Shown: piece after piece, positions 29,276-37,152 of the stretch
Layout: each line of letters begins with the position of its first letter
Position numbering within the stretch: the stretch's first letter is position 1
Source of the DNA: Sphingopyxis sp. BE259
GTDB lineage: Bacteria > Pseudomonadota > Alphaproteobacteria > Sphingomonadales > Sphingomonadaceae
DNA: 64,000 nt
Reading direction: 5' to 3'
NCBI RefSeq assembly: GCF_031457495.1
Contig: NZ_JAVDWM010000001.1
Coordinates: 3,088,001 to 3,152,000 of the forward strand
The notes under the pieces: generated by a model
Seen by the model: only the letters and a program-made list of their open reading frames with translations
Told to the model about the DNA's origin: nothing
The model's database searches: none
Made by a program: the position numbers and the translations under genes

Positions 29276-30285
29276 GCTTCCTCCTCCAGATCGCGGCCGA
29301 CCAGATGCAGCGCGCGCGCCTTGCGCTGATGCAATTCGCACCAGCGCAGCAAGCCGTCCTCGCTGCCGTGGGTGATCCACGTCTCTTTCGGGTTCACCTC
29401 GGTGATCGTCGTGGTCAGTTCGTCCCAGTCGGCATGATCCGAAATCACCAGCGGCAGTTCGACCATTCGCTGCCGCGCGCGTTGGCGCACGCGCATCCAG
29501 CCCGACGCCATTGCGGTCACCGGATCGGGCAGCCGCCGCGACCAGCGATCGTTGAGCGCCGACGGCGGCGCGACGATGATCTGCCCCGCCATCTCGGCCT
29601 TGTCGGTCTCGCTGACCAGTTTGAGCTCGCCCAGATCGACGCCATGCGCGGCATAGAGCGCGCACATTTTTTCCATAGCGCCGTGAATATAGATCGGCGC
29701 ATCCCATCCCGCGGCGCGCAGCTCCGCCATCACCCGCTGCGCCTTGCCCAGCGCATAGGCACCAACGAGCACGCAACGACCCGGTTCGGCGCGAACCGCG
29801 CCGATCAGCTTGGCGATCTCGTCTGACGTGGGAGGGTGGCGGAATACCGGCAGCCCGAAAGTGGCCTCGGTGATGAAGATGTCGCACGGCACGACCTCGA
29901 ACGGGGCGCAGGTCGGGTCCGGGCGGCGCTTGTAGTCGCCGGTGATGACAATCCGTTCGCCCGCATATTCCATCAAGATCTGCGCGCTGCCTAGAACATG
30001 CCCGGCGGGATGGAAGCTGAAGCGCACCCCGCCGCGTTCGAAACCGTCGCCATAGGGAAAGGCCTGATTATGGCTCGCCGCGACATCGACGCCGTAGCGC
30101 AGCGCCATGATCGCCAGCGTTTCGGGGGTCGCGAACACCGCGCCATGGCCGCTGCGCGCGTGGTCGGCGTGGCCGTGGGTGACGGCGGCGCGTTTGACGG
30201 GGCGCGACGGGTCGATCCACAGATCGGCAGGCTTCACATACAGCCCGTGCGGATGCGGTTCGAGCCAGGGCTTTGGTTTGGCCAT
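29272..30285 (-). CDS. Ligase-associated DNA exonuclease (metallo-beta-lactamase fold)
   Basis: 337 residues. The metal site motif THGHADHARSGH is near residue 41, FHPAGHVLGSAQ near 90, ITGDYKRRPDP near 112 and VISDHADWDE near 280, as in beta-CASP-like nucleases. Family members sit beside ATP-dependent ligases and are taken to trim DNA ends in repair. The start at 30285 makes a one-base overlap (TGATG) with the udgX stop. Confidence 0.9.
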   Translation of the reverse strand: MAKPKPWLEPHPHGLYVKPADLWIDPSRPVKRAAVTHGHADHARSGHGAVFATPETLAIMALRYGVDVAASHNQAFPYGDGFERGGVRFSFHPAGHVLGSAQILMEYAGERIVITGDYKRRPDPTCAPFEVVPCDIFITEATFGLPVFRHPPTSDEIAKLIGAVRAEPGRCVLVGAYALGKAQRVMAELRAAGWDAPIYIHGAMEKMCALYAAHGVDLGELKLVSETDKAEMAGQIIVAPPSALNDRWSRRLPDPVTAMASGWMRVRQRARQRMVELPLVISDHADWDELTTTITEVNPKETWITHGSEDGLLRWCELHQRKARALHLVGRDLEEEA

Positions 30286-31715
30286 CAGGCGCCGAGCTTT
30301 CGGGCCCGCGCCAAGTCGGCGACGAACGCCGCGCGCTCTTCGGCGGCGCGCGCCCGGTCGGGTAACCGCAGCAGAAAGGAGGGATGGATCGTCGCGATCA
30401 ATTTTGTGCCTCCGGCGAGTTCGTGGACAGCGCCGCGCATCGACGCGATGCTTGCCGACTTGCCCGTCACCCCGCGCAGCGCGCTGCCGCCCAGCGTGAC
30501 GATCAGGTCGGGCTGCACCACGGCGCGTTCCTTGTCGAGCCACCAGCGGCAGATGTCGATCTCGCCCGCCGTCGGATTCTGGTGGAGCCGCCGCTTGCCA
30601 CGCGGTTCGAATTTGAAATGCTTGACCGCGTTCGTGAGGAACAGGCGCTGCCGATCAAGACCAGCCTCGGCCAGCGCCTCGTTCAAGACCTGCCCGGCGG
30701 GGCCAATAAAGGGTCGCCCTTCCAGATCCTCGCGGTCGCCCGGCTGCTCGCCGACCAGCATGATGCGCGCCGCCAACGGTCCTTCGCCCGTTACCGCCTG
30801 CGTCGCGTTGCAATGCAGCGGGCAGCGCGTGCAGTCACCGACCGCGCGAGCGAGGTCATCCAGCGAGTCGATGTCGTCGGTCAGGGCCAGGGCTTCGGGC
30901 ATGCGGGTTCGCCATTTTCCGGTTTGCGGGTTCGCAAGCGAAACGGCGGTCTGACGCATCCGTTCCACCCGCGCCCCGGCGCCTGCAAGCAGCGGCGCGA
31001 TATCCTGCGCCTCGGGCAGGTTCTTCCAATATTTCTTTGGCATTTCGGCGCGCATCGCGTCGATCTTCACCCGCGCGGGGTTGAAGATCGCGCCATAATA
31101 AGTCCGCCACTGATCCTCGACGACATCTGCGGCGGGCACCTCGTCCTTTGTCCCGCCTGCGCCATAGGTCAGCGTTTCATCATGCCAGATCGCCCGCGCG
31201 TCGGGGGTAAAGATCGCCCAGTCCATCCCATAAAAACGCCGCCGAAAGAAGGGCGCGGTCAGCCTCAGGATATAGTGATCAGGCTCGAACCAAGCGGCAA
31301 AGGATTCGCGCCCCGCATTATCCTCGCCCAGGCGTCGGAAGCGCACGAACGCGTGCATCTTGTGAATGTCGCGGCGGATCGCCTTGTCTGTATTGCCGAG
31401 CCAGTCGATATCGGGATCGGTTCGCCGCCCCAGCAGCTGCCGGTCGCGCAGCGCGCGCCACATGATGCGATAGAGCCGTGCGGGTACCCCGGTATCGCGG
31501 TGGCAGATCACCCGGTCGGCCATCGCGAGCAGTTCGCGCGGCAGCGACACAGCGCCCGCCGACGCAGGCGGTGCGTCGTCGCCGAACAGCGACGCTCCTT
31601 CATCGGCCCCGCGCCAGCTGACATCCTCGGGCGCCACACCAGCCGCGAGCAGCCCGCGCGCCGCATCGCGCCATTCGGCGAAATCGCCGGGCCGGGCGAG
31701 CACGACCTCCCTCAT
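30285..31715 (-). CDS. udgX: UdgX-type uracil-DNA glycosylase fused to a TIGR03915 domain
   Basis: 476 residues with two parts. Residues 1 to about 265 are the TIGR03915 'DNA metabolism' domain found next to its radical SAM partner (FVRFRRLGED, AWFEPDHYIL, RFYGMDWAIFTPD, KYWKNLPEA). Residues 285-476 are a family-4-like uracil glycosylase: Cys295 and Cys298 of the [4Fe-4S] cluster, motif GEQPGDRED at 322-330, the UdgX-only loop KRRLH at 374-378, and HPS at 444-446. In Mycobacterium UdgX the loop His forms a covalent bond with the sugar after cutting uracil; His378 is its counterpart. Overlaps neighbours by one and four bases. Confidence 0.92.
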   Translation of the reverse strand: MREVVLARPGDFAEWRDAARGLLAAGVAPEDVSWRGADEGASLFGDDAPPASAGAVSLPRELLAMADRVICHRDTGVPARLYRIMWRALRDRQLLGRRTDPDIDWLGNTDKAIRRDIHKMHAFVRFRRLGEDNAGRESFAAWFEPDHYILRLTAPFFRRRFYGMDWAIFTPDARAIWHDETLTYGAGGTKDEVPAADVVEDQWRTYYGAIFNPARVKIDAMRAEMPKKYWKNLPEAQDIAPLLAGAGARVERMRQTAVSLANPQTGKWRTRMPEALALTDDIDSLDDLARAVGDCTRCPLHCNATQAVTGEGPLAARIMLVGEQPGDREDLEGRPFIGPAGQVLNEALAEAGLDRQRLFLTNAVKHFKFEPRGKRRLHQNPTAGEIDICRWWLDKERAVVQPDLIVTLGGSALRGVTGKSASIASMRGAVHELAGGTKLIATIHPSFLLRLPDRARAAEERAAFVADLARARKLGA

Positions 31716-32962
31716 AGCGCCAGCGACAATTGCTCCGCGGGCGGGGCGAAGCGCGCGCGCAGGCTGGCGCTGTCGGTGAGCGAACCCGGCCGCCAGTCGG
31801 GCGTGACGATGAACGGAAGGACTTTCTTCACCGACGCGGTCAGCTTTGCCAGGTCGCCGATTCGCAGCTTGCCGGTCCGCCGCACCGCGACGATACGGTC
31901 GACGGCGCGCGTCCCCAGCCCCGGCACGCGCAGCAACAGCTCGCGCGGGGCGCGGTTGATATCGACCGGAAACATGTCGCGCCGCATCAGCGCCCAGGCG
32001 AGCTTGGGATCGATCGCCAGATCGAGCATCCCCGCCTGCGCGCCCTCCATGATTTCGGCGCGCTGAAAGCCATAGAAGCGCAGCAGCCAGTCGGCCTGAT
32101 ACAGTCGATGTTCGCGCATCAGCGGCGGTCGCACCGGCGGTAGATCGCTGCTCGCATCGGGGATCGGGCTGTAGGCCGAATAATAGACGCGGCGGAGGCG
32201 ATAGCCCGAATAAAGGTTGGTGGCGGTCGCCAATATGTCGTCGTCGCGCGACGCATCCGCCCCGACGATCATCTGGGTCGATTGCCCAGCGGGCGCAAAG
32301 CGCGGTGCCTTGGCTTTTTTGAGCAGCCGCCCTTTCGCCGCTTCGATCGCATCGTCGGCGCCGACCCGCACCGACGCCATCGTCTTGCGGATCGTTGCGG
32401 GTTTTTTCTCGGGCGCAAAGCTCGACAATCCGGCCTCGGTTGGCAGTTCGACGTTCGTCGACAACCGATCGGCATAGCGCCCCGCCAGTGCGATCAACTC
32501 GGGCGCCGCTCCGGCGATCGTTTTCAGATGGATGTACCCGCCAAAGCGATGTTCTTCGCGCAATATCCGCGCGACCTCGACCAATTGCTCCATCGTATAA
32601 TCTTCGGACCGAATGATCCCCGACGACAGAAACAGCCCTTCGATATAATTGCGCTTGTAGAAATCCAGAGTCAGCCGGACGACTTCCTGCGGATTGAAGC
32701 GTGCGCGCGGCACGTTGCTCGATGCGCGATTGATGCAAAAGCGGCAGTCGTAAATGCAGAAATTGGTCAGCAGGATTTTGAGCAGCGAGATGCAACGCCC
32801 GTCGGGGGCGTAGCTGTGACAAATGCCCATGCCCTCAGTCGATCCGATCCCCTTGGTGCCGGTCGAGTCACGCTTCACCGTGCCCGACGACGCGCACGAT
32901 GCATCATATTTCGCGGCATCGGCCAAAATGCCGAGCTTTTCCAGAATCATCTTTTCCGCCAT
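31712..32962 (-). CDS. Putative DNA-repair radical SAM protein (TIGR03916)
   Basis: 416 residues. The cluster motif is C69-x3-C73-x2-C76 (NFCIYDCRFC), the CxxxCxxC of radical SAM enzymes. A helix-hairpin-helix is near 335-365 (RELLLRVPGLGTRAVDRIVAV), fitting DNA contact. It is paired with the TIGR03915-UdgX protein in many bacteria; its reaction is not known. The ATG at 32962 is chosen over the one at 32986, which falls inside the SOS box. First gene of a four-gene repair operon, overlapping udgX as ATGA. Confidence 0.88.
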   Translation of the reverse strand: MAEKMILEKLGILADAAKYDASCASSGTVKRDSTGTKGIGSTEGMGICHSYAPDGRCISLLKILLTNFCIYDCRFCINRASSNVPRARFNPQEVVRLTLDFYKRNYIEGLFLSSGIIRSEDYTMEQLVEVARILREEHRFGGYIHLKTIAGAAPELIALAGRYADRLSTNVELPTEAGLSSFAPEKKPATIRKTMASVRVGADDAIEAAKGRLLKKAKAPRFAPAGQSTQMIVGADASRDDDILATATNLYSGYRLRRVYYSAYSPIPDASSDLPPVRPPLMREHRLYQADWLLRFYGFQRAEIMEGAQAGMLDLAIDPKLAWALMRRDMFPVDINRAPRELLLRVPGLGTRAVDRIVAVRRTGKLRIGDLAKLTASVKKVLPFIVTPDWRPGSLTDSASLRARFAPPAEQLSLAL

Positions 32963-32980
32963 CGCCCTGTTGTAGCACAG

Positions 32981-32995
32981 GAACATAGAGCGAAC
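32981..32995 (-). promoter_or_regulatory. LexA SOS box, GTTC-N7-GTTC
   Basis: Minus strand reads GTTCGCTCTATGTTC, an exact match to the alphaproteobacterial LexA site (GTTC, seven bases, GTTC), 19-33 bases before the radical SAM start. It should put the four repair genes under SOS control. Confidence 0.8.
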
Positions 32996-33012
32996 AAATC
33001 ATCCGGGCGCGG

Positions 33013-34533
33013 TCAGGCGTCGCGCCACCGCGCTGGCAAGGTGATGTCGAGCTTCAGGCCTGTCGGCTCCCAATGACGCTCGATCGTGCCGCCCAGATTG
33101 TTGCGAACGCTGCGCTCCATCAGCAATGTGCCAAAGCTGGTCTTTTCGGGCGGACCGATCGGCCCGTCATTGCCGCTTTCGGTCCAGGTCAGCCGGAACA
33201 GCCGCGGCTGTTGCCCTTCGGGATCTTGCGTCCACTGGATGTCGACGTCGCCGCTCGCGCCCGACAGCGCGCCATGCTTGACCGCGTTGGTCGCCAGTTC
33301 GTTGAACACCAGTGCCATTGCGACCAGTGCATTTTCCGGCAGCAGCAAATCGGGGCCGGACCAGCGGATGCGCGGAAACGCCGCTTCGACCTCGCGCAGC
33401 AACGCGTGCATCGACCCGGTCATGAAATTGGCGCCGAGCAGGACATTCTGGGCGCGGTTGAGCGCGTCGAGCCGCCCCGTGATCCGCTCGACGTAGTCGT
33501 CTACGTCAGTCGCCGCATGGCGGGTCAGCGAGATGATCGCGCTGACCGTCGCGAACAGGTTACGCATCCGGTGATGCAATTCGCGCATCAACAAATTGGC
33601 ATTTTCCTGGCGGCTTTTCTGTTCGGTGATGTCGATGCTGATCCCGGTCAGGATGGCGTCGTTCGACCGCACGTCCCAGTCAGCGCGCACCGCGATCCAC
33701 CGCACCCCGCGTTCGGGGTGCTGGATGCGATATTCGGTGGCATAGTGGGAGCCGTTGGCGACCGATCCGCCCAGCACGATGCGGACGCCATCGCGGTCTT
33801 CCGGAAGCAGCCGTTCGTAAAAGCCGTCAATATCGGCCAGCGCGGTTTCGAAATCGGCGCCCCACAGCTCGGCGACGGCGCCGTCCCATTGGATCGCGCC
33901 CGTCCGGGCGTCGTAACGCCAAGTCGCGATGCCTGAAAAATCGAGCGCCCGCTCCAGCGTTTGTCGGGCGTCGTCGCGTTGGGCGACAATCCGCCGCAGG
34001 TCCGCCTCGGCCATGATGATCGCGGCAAAATCCTCAAGGCGCGCCAGTTCGCGCTCGACCAGCACCGGTCGCTCCTTACGATCGATGACGCACAAGGTGC
34101 CCAGGATCGTTCCGTTATAGGCGCGCAGCGGCACCCCGGCGTAAAAACGGATGAACGGATCGCCGGTGACCAGGGGATTGTCCCGGAACCGCTCGTCACC
34201 CAGCACGTCAACGACAACCACCGGCTTGTCCTCGGCGATCACATATTGGCAAAAACTGATGTCGCGCGGCGTTTCGGGGACATCGAGACCATAGGATGAT
34301 TTGAACCACTGGCGGCAATCGTCAACCAGTGAAACCAGCGCAATCGGCGCGTCGTAAAGGTCGGCGACCATTTTCGTCACCCGGTCGAACGCTTCCTCGG
34401 GACCGGTATCGAGGATGCGATATTCGCGCAGCGTGTCCAGACGCAGACGTTCGGCCTGTTCCGGCTCCAAAACCACCCCATCGATCAAGTGTCGCCCCTC
34501 GCTTCCTCGTGCCGCTTGGGGCCGCTCTGCCAT
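33013..34533 (-). CDS. GAF-PAS HWE-family histidine kinase
   Basis: 506 residues. A GAF domain (about 35-175, FDRVTKMVADLYDAPIALVSLV), a PAS domain with PAC end (about 195-305, GISIDITEQ) and an HWE/HisKA_2 kinase: His321 in ELHHRMRNLFATV, the N box in LVFNELATNAVKHGAL and the C-terminal GTLLMERSVRNNLGG. No membrane segment, so a soluble sensor, possibly of a flavin or other ligand in PAS. It is divergent from phyR and of the kinase class that phosphorylates PhyR in sphingomonads, so a PhyR kinase role is likely but inferred. Confidence 0.9.
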   Translation of the reverse strand: MAERPQAARGSEGRHLIDGVVLEPEQAERLRLDTLREYRILDTGPEEAFDRVTKMVADLYDAPIALVSLVDDCRQWFKSSYGLDVPETPRDISFCQYVIAEDKPVVVVDVLGDERFRDNPLVTGDPFIRFYAGVPLRAYNGTILGTLCVIDRKERPVLVERELARLEDFAAIIMAEADLRRIVAQRDDARQTLERALDFSGIATWRYDARTGAIQWDGAVAELWGADFETALADIDGFYERLLPEDRDGVRIVLGGSVANGSHYATEYRIQHPERGVRWIAVRADWDVRSNDAILTGISIDITEQKSRQENANLLMRELHHRMRNLFATVSAIISLTRHAATDVDDYVERITGRLDALNRAQNVLLGANFMTGSMHALLREVEAAFPRIRWSGPDLLLPENALVAMALVFNELATNAVKHGALSGASGDVDIQWTQDPEGQQPRLFRLTWTESGNDGPIGPPEKTSFGTLLMERSVRNNLGGTIERHWEPTGLKLDITLPARWRDA

Positions 34534-34710
34534 GAATATGGTCCCTAAAAAAGTATGCTTGCCGCGAAATAAGGAAAGCGGTGTAATTCCACTGGCTTAC
34601 GTATCGGCCGGTGACTTCCCGGATGACTCTACGCACCGCAACGTGACAAGTTGCAGTGCCGCCGCGCACAGGTCACCGCAATTTTCCGCCCGATTTTGAT
34701 GCGCTGATGC

Positions 34711-34736
34711 GGAACTGATATCTGGGGACGCGCGTA
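34711..34736 (+). promoter_or_regulatory. Probable EcfG-type promoter of phyR
   Basis: GGAAC, 17 bases, CGTA at 34733-34736; the EcfG consensus is GGAAC-N16/17-CGTT, so one -10 base differs. Followed by GGGAGGAATTTTGC and the phyR ATG. Confidence 0.6.
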
Positions 34737-34764
34737 TCACGCGCTTGAGCGGGAGGAATTTTGC

Positions 34765-35559
34765 ATGAGCTTGGGTGACGAAATTCGCGGACATTTGCCG
34801 TTTCTGCGACGCTACGCGCGCGCGCTGACCGGCAGCCAGCAGCATGGTGACAATTTTGTCCACACGACGCTGGAAGTCATTGTCGCCGCTCCCGACGAAT
34901 TCAGCGCCGGCAACGGCACTCGCATCGACCTGTACCGCAATTTCCACCGCATCTGGGAAAGCGCCTATATCGATGATGGCGAAGGCGATGACGAGGGCGA
35001 GGACCCGTTCGTGCGCGCCGCCAATCAGCGGCTGGCGCAAATGACCCCGCTCGGCCGGCAAATCCTGTTGCTCACAGCGCTGGAAGGTTTTTCGGTCGGC
35101 GAAGCGGCCACGATCACCGGCACGGACGGTCCGACGGTCGAAACCTTGCTGGCCGATGCGGTGGGCGAGCTCGATCGCGAAACGCGCACGTCGGTGCTGA
35201 TCATCGAGGATGAACCGCTGATCGCCATGGAACTCGAACAGATCGTCCGCGCGCTTGGGCACAGGGTCGCCGGGGTTGCCGCGACCCATGCCGACGCGGT
35301 GGCGGCGTTCGAGGCAACCGATGCCGGGCTGGTGCTGGCCGACATCCAACTCGCCGACGGATCGTCAGGTATCGACGCGGTTCAGGACATCTTGGCGATC
35401 GCGCCGGTGCCGGCGATCTTCATCACCGCGTTCCCCGAACGGCTGCTGACCGGCGGGCGGGTTGAACCGACCTTCCTGATTTCCAAACCCTTCCGCGAAA
35501 ATACCGTGCGCGCCGCGATCAGCCAGAGCCTGTTGTTCACCCCGCAGCTCGCGGCCTAG
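34765..35559 (+). CDS. phyR: General stress response regulator PhyR
   Basis: 264 residues. An EcfG-like sigma domain (1-140: HLPFLRRYARALTG, PLGRQILLLTALEGFSVGEAA, a decoy for NepR) is fused to a receiver (143-255) with Glu148/Asp149, phospho-acceptor Asp193 in VLADIQLAD, ITAFPERLL and Lys241 in ISKPF. On phosphorylation it binds NepR and frees EcfG. GGAGG eight bases before ATG. Convergent with the second ecfG, five bases apart. Confidence 0.97.
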   Translation: MSLGDEIRGHLPFLRRYARALTGSQQHGDNFVHTTLEVIVAAPDEFSAGNGTRIDLYRNFHRIWESAYIDDGEGDDEGEDPFVRAANQRLAQMTPLGRQILLLTALEGFSVGEAATITGTDGPTVETLLADAVGELDRETRTSVLIIEDEPLIAMELEQIVRALGHRVAGVAATHADAVAAFEATDAGLVLADIQLADGSSGIDAVQDILAIAPVPAIFITAFPERLLTGGRVEPTFLISKPFRENTVRAAISQSLLFTPQLAA

Positions 35560-35564
35560 ACGGT

Positions 35565-36119
35565 TTAATCCCGCCCCGGTCCGTTCGCGGTCAGATGATC
35601 GACGTCGTCCATGATCGACCGGAACACGTCGCTCGATGCCAGTTCGTCGGTGCTGCGCAGCGGCATCGTGCCGCTTTCAAGCAGCGTCTGCAGCGCGGTG
35701 CGCGCGCGCGACACGCGGCTTTTCATCGTCCCGACCGCGCAGCCGCAAATCGCTGCGCCTTCCTCATAGGATAATTGCCCGGCGCCGATCAGCACCAGCG
35801 CCTCGCGCTGATCGACGGGCAACATCAACAGCGCGCGCTGGACGTCCGCAAGATGCAGACTGTCGTCCTGGTCGTCCGGCGCAACCAGCAGGCGTTCGGC
35901 GGCCAGCTCGTCATATTCGGCGGTAAATTTCTTGCGCCGCATCTGCGACAGGAAACAGTTGCGCAGGATGACGAACGCCCAGCTTTTCATGCTGGCCGGC
36001 CCCGGCACATATTGTGCCCGCGCCTTCCACGCCTTCAGCATCGTTTCCTGCACCAGATCGTCGGCCAGGTCGGCGTTGCCGCACAGGCTGCGGCCAAAGG
36101 CGCGCAGATGCGGCAACAT
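35565..36119 (-). CDS. ecfG: Second EcfG-type sigma factor, start uncertain
   Basis: 184 residues from the ATG. Region 2 (LPHLRAFGRSLCGNADLADDLVQETMLKAW, cut by the start) and region 4 (LSYEEGAAICGCAVGTMKSRVSRARTAL) are about as similar to the EcfG at 37152 as EcfG proteins are to each other. No NepR gene accompanies this copy. Upstream the frame stays open to 36203 with EcfG-like residues (LDDASFKRELAA) but holds no ATG, GTG or TTG, so either the protein starts at region 2.1 or an unusual start codon is used. A ribosome site is not evident for the ATG. Confidence 0.85.
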   Translation of the reverse strand: MLPHLRAFGRSLCGNADLADDLVQETMLKAWKARAQYVPGPASMKSWAFVILRNCFLSQMRRKKFTAEYDELAAERLLVAPDDQDDSLHLADVQRALLMLPVDQREALVLIGAGQLSYEEGAAICGCAVGTMKSRVSRARTALQTLLESGTMPLRSTDELASSDVFRSIMDDVDHLTANGPGRD

Positions 36120-36306
36120 CGCCGCCAGTTCGCGCTTGAAGCTGGCGTCGTCGAGCGGTTGGGGGTCGAGCGGTGGAGGCGTCAGGGTATTGATAAATAG
36201 GCCTTAGTTTTGGCAGTCACAGTCGCGAAGCGGTTCAGGCTTAGCGCCTTGCTCTCGCGATGCAAACCCGAACCGGCGAGCGCATCGAAAAAGCCCGAAG
36301 CGCCGG

Positions 36307-36750
36307 TCAATCGGCAGCGTCCTGCGTCGACCGACCGCGGCGCCCCAGCGCGATGAAATTTTCCATCATCAACGCATCTTGCGGGTCCAGTCGCCCGCTG
36401 CTCGCCAAGCGCGCAAGATTGTCGTCATGGCCGCGAAAATTCGGGTCATAGAGCATCGTCCATTCGGCAAAGGCGCGCTCTTCGATCGTCCGGCGCCGAA
36501 CCTCGATCATCCCGCTATGCCGCGGATCGCCGCGGATCGTGTCGAGACAAGCATCGACCTTATCAGCCGGACCTTCGAGCAATTGGAGGAAGTTATGACC
36601 GTTAAAGATCAGCGCGCCGGTCAGCGCGTCGCGCTGATTGTTGCGGCGGGCCTCGACCAACAGCGCGGCGATGTCCTGTTCGCCGATCAACGGATCGGCA
36701 ACGCTAATATAGATGACGGAAAGCAAGCGGCGTTCTCCAGCCTTTCCCAT
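36307..36750 (-). CDS. BLUF-domain blue-light receptor
   Basis: 147 residues: a BLUF domain at 8-105 and a short tail. Key flavin residues are present: Tyr14 in VIYIS, Asn37/38 in RRNNQRDALTG, Gln56 in FLQLLEG and Trp in AEWTMLY. It binds FAD and senses blue light; with no output domain it must act on a partner. It sits between two ecfG genes. The start is uncertain: a TTG eight codons on, with GGAG before it, is possible, as is an upstream TTG with GAGGGG. Confidence 0.86.
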   Translation of the reverse strand: MGKAGERRLLSVIYISVADPLIGEQDIAALLVEARRNNQRDALTGALIFNGHNFLQLLEGPADKVDACLDTIRGDPRHSGMIEVRRRTIEERAFAEWTMLYDPNFRGHDDNLARLASSGRLDPQDALMMENFIALGRRGRSTQDAAD

Positions 36751-36864
36751 GCGGGAAAGGCGCAATTCAACCCCTCGCCGCAAGCCTGGTCGCTTACGCG
36801 GTGCCACGATTAGGGCCGTTGTGGCATCTTGGCAACGCTTTCGTCGCAAAAAACGCACTAGTCG

Positions 36865-36889
36865 GGAACTCGCGGCGCTTTTCGTCGTT
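36865..36889 (+). promoter_or_regulatory. EcfG promoter of nepR-ecfG, implies leaderless mRNA
   Basis: GGAAC (36865-36869), 16 bases, CGTT (36886-36889): exact consensus. The nepR ATG starts eight bases after CGTT, where transcription itself should start, and no ribosome site fits between. Confidence 0.8.
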
Positions 36890-36897
36890 GCTTCGGC

Positions 36898-37152
36898 ATG
36901 GCTACGCAAGGCAACAACAGGACGAACGGCAAGGGCACCCCGCCCCCGGGGACCGATGCGCCTATTCGCAAGCAGGGCAGCTTTCCCGGCACGGACAGCG
37001 ACGAGTGGCATCGCACGCTGACCGGCCGCCAAGCACCTGAACCGGTGAGCGCGAAGCTGCGGATGATTTACGGCAACATTGTCGCCGAACAGCTTCCCGA
37101 CAATATGCTCGACCTGTTGTCGCAACTCGATCAAAAAAGTTCGAAACAATAA
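36898..37152 (+). CDS. nepR: Anti-sigma factor NepR
   Basis: 84 residues. A disordered polar N-terminus is followed by the NepR core, VSAKLRMIYGNIVAEQLPDNMLDLLSQL (described in two parts: VSAKLRMIYGNIV and EQLPDNMLDLLSQL), residues 51-78, which wraps EcfG and is taken up by phosphorylated PhyR. The stop TAA shares its last base with the ecfG ATG (TAATG). The transcript probably has no leader, see the promoter entry. Confidence 0.93.
   Translation: MATQGNNRTNGKGTPPPGTDAPIRKQGSFPGTDSDEWHRTLTGRQAPEPVSAKLRMIYGNIVAEQLPDNMLDLLSQLDQKSSKQ

Noticed and set aside
29276..29887. Extending the ligase frame upstream by 200 codons
   Set aside because: That stretch is the exonuclease gene in another frame; the ligase has a coupled GTG start at 29275 and homology begins there.
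31716..32822. Extending udgX upstream into the radical SAM gene
   Set aside because: Same reason: the extension is antiframe of the radical SAM gene and MREVVLARPGDF is the domain start.
32963..32986. ATG at 32986 as the radical SAM start
   Set aside because: It lies within the LexA box, so it would often be untranscribed or lie before the transcript start; the ATG at 32962 fits the family N-terminus.
34534..34710. Search for an EcfG promoter reading leftward to the HWE kinase
   Set aside because: Only GGAAT with no CGTT at the right distance; not strong enough to report.
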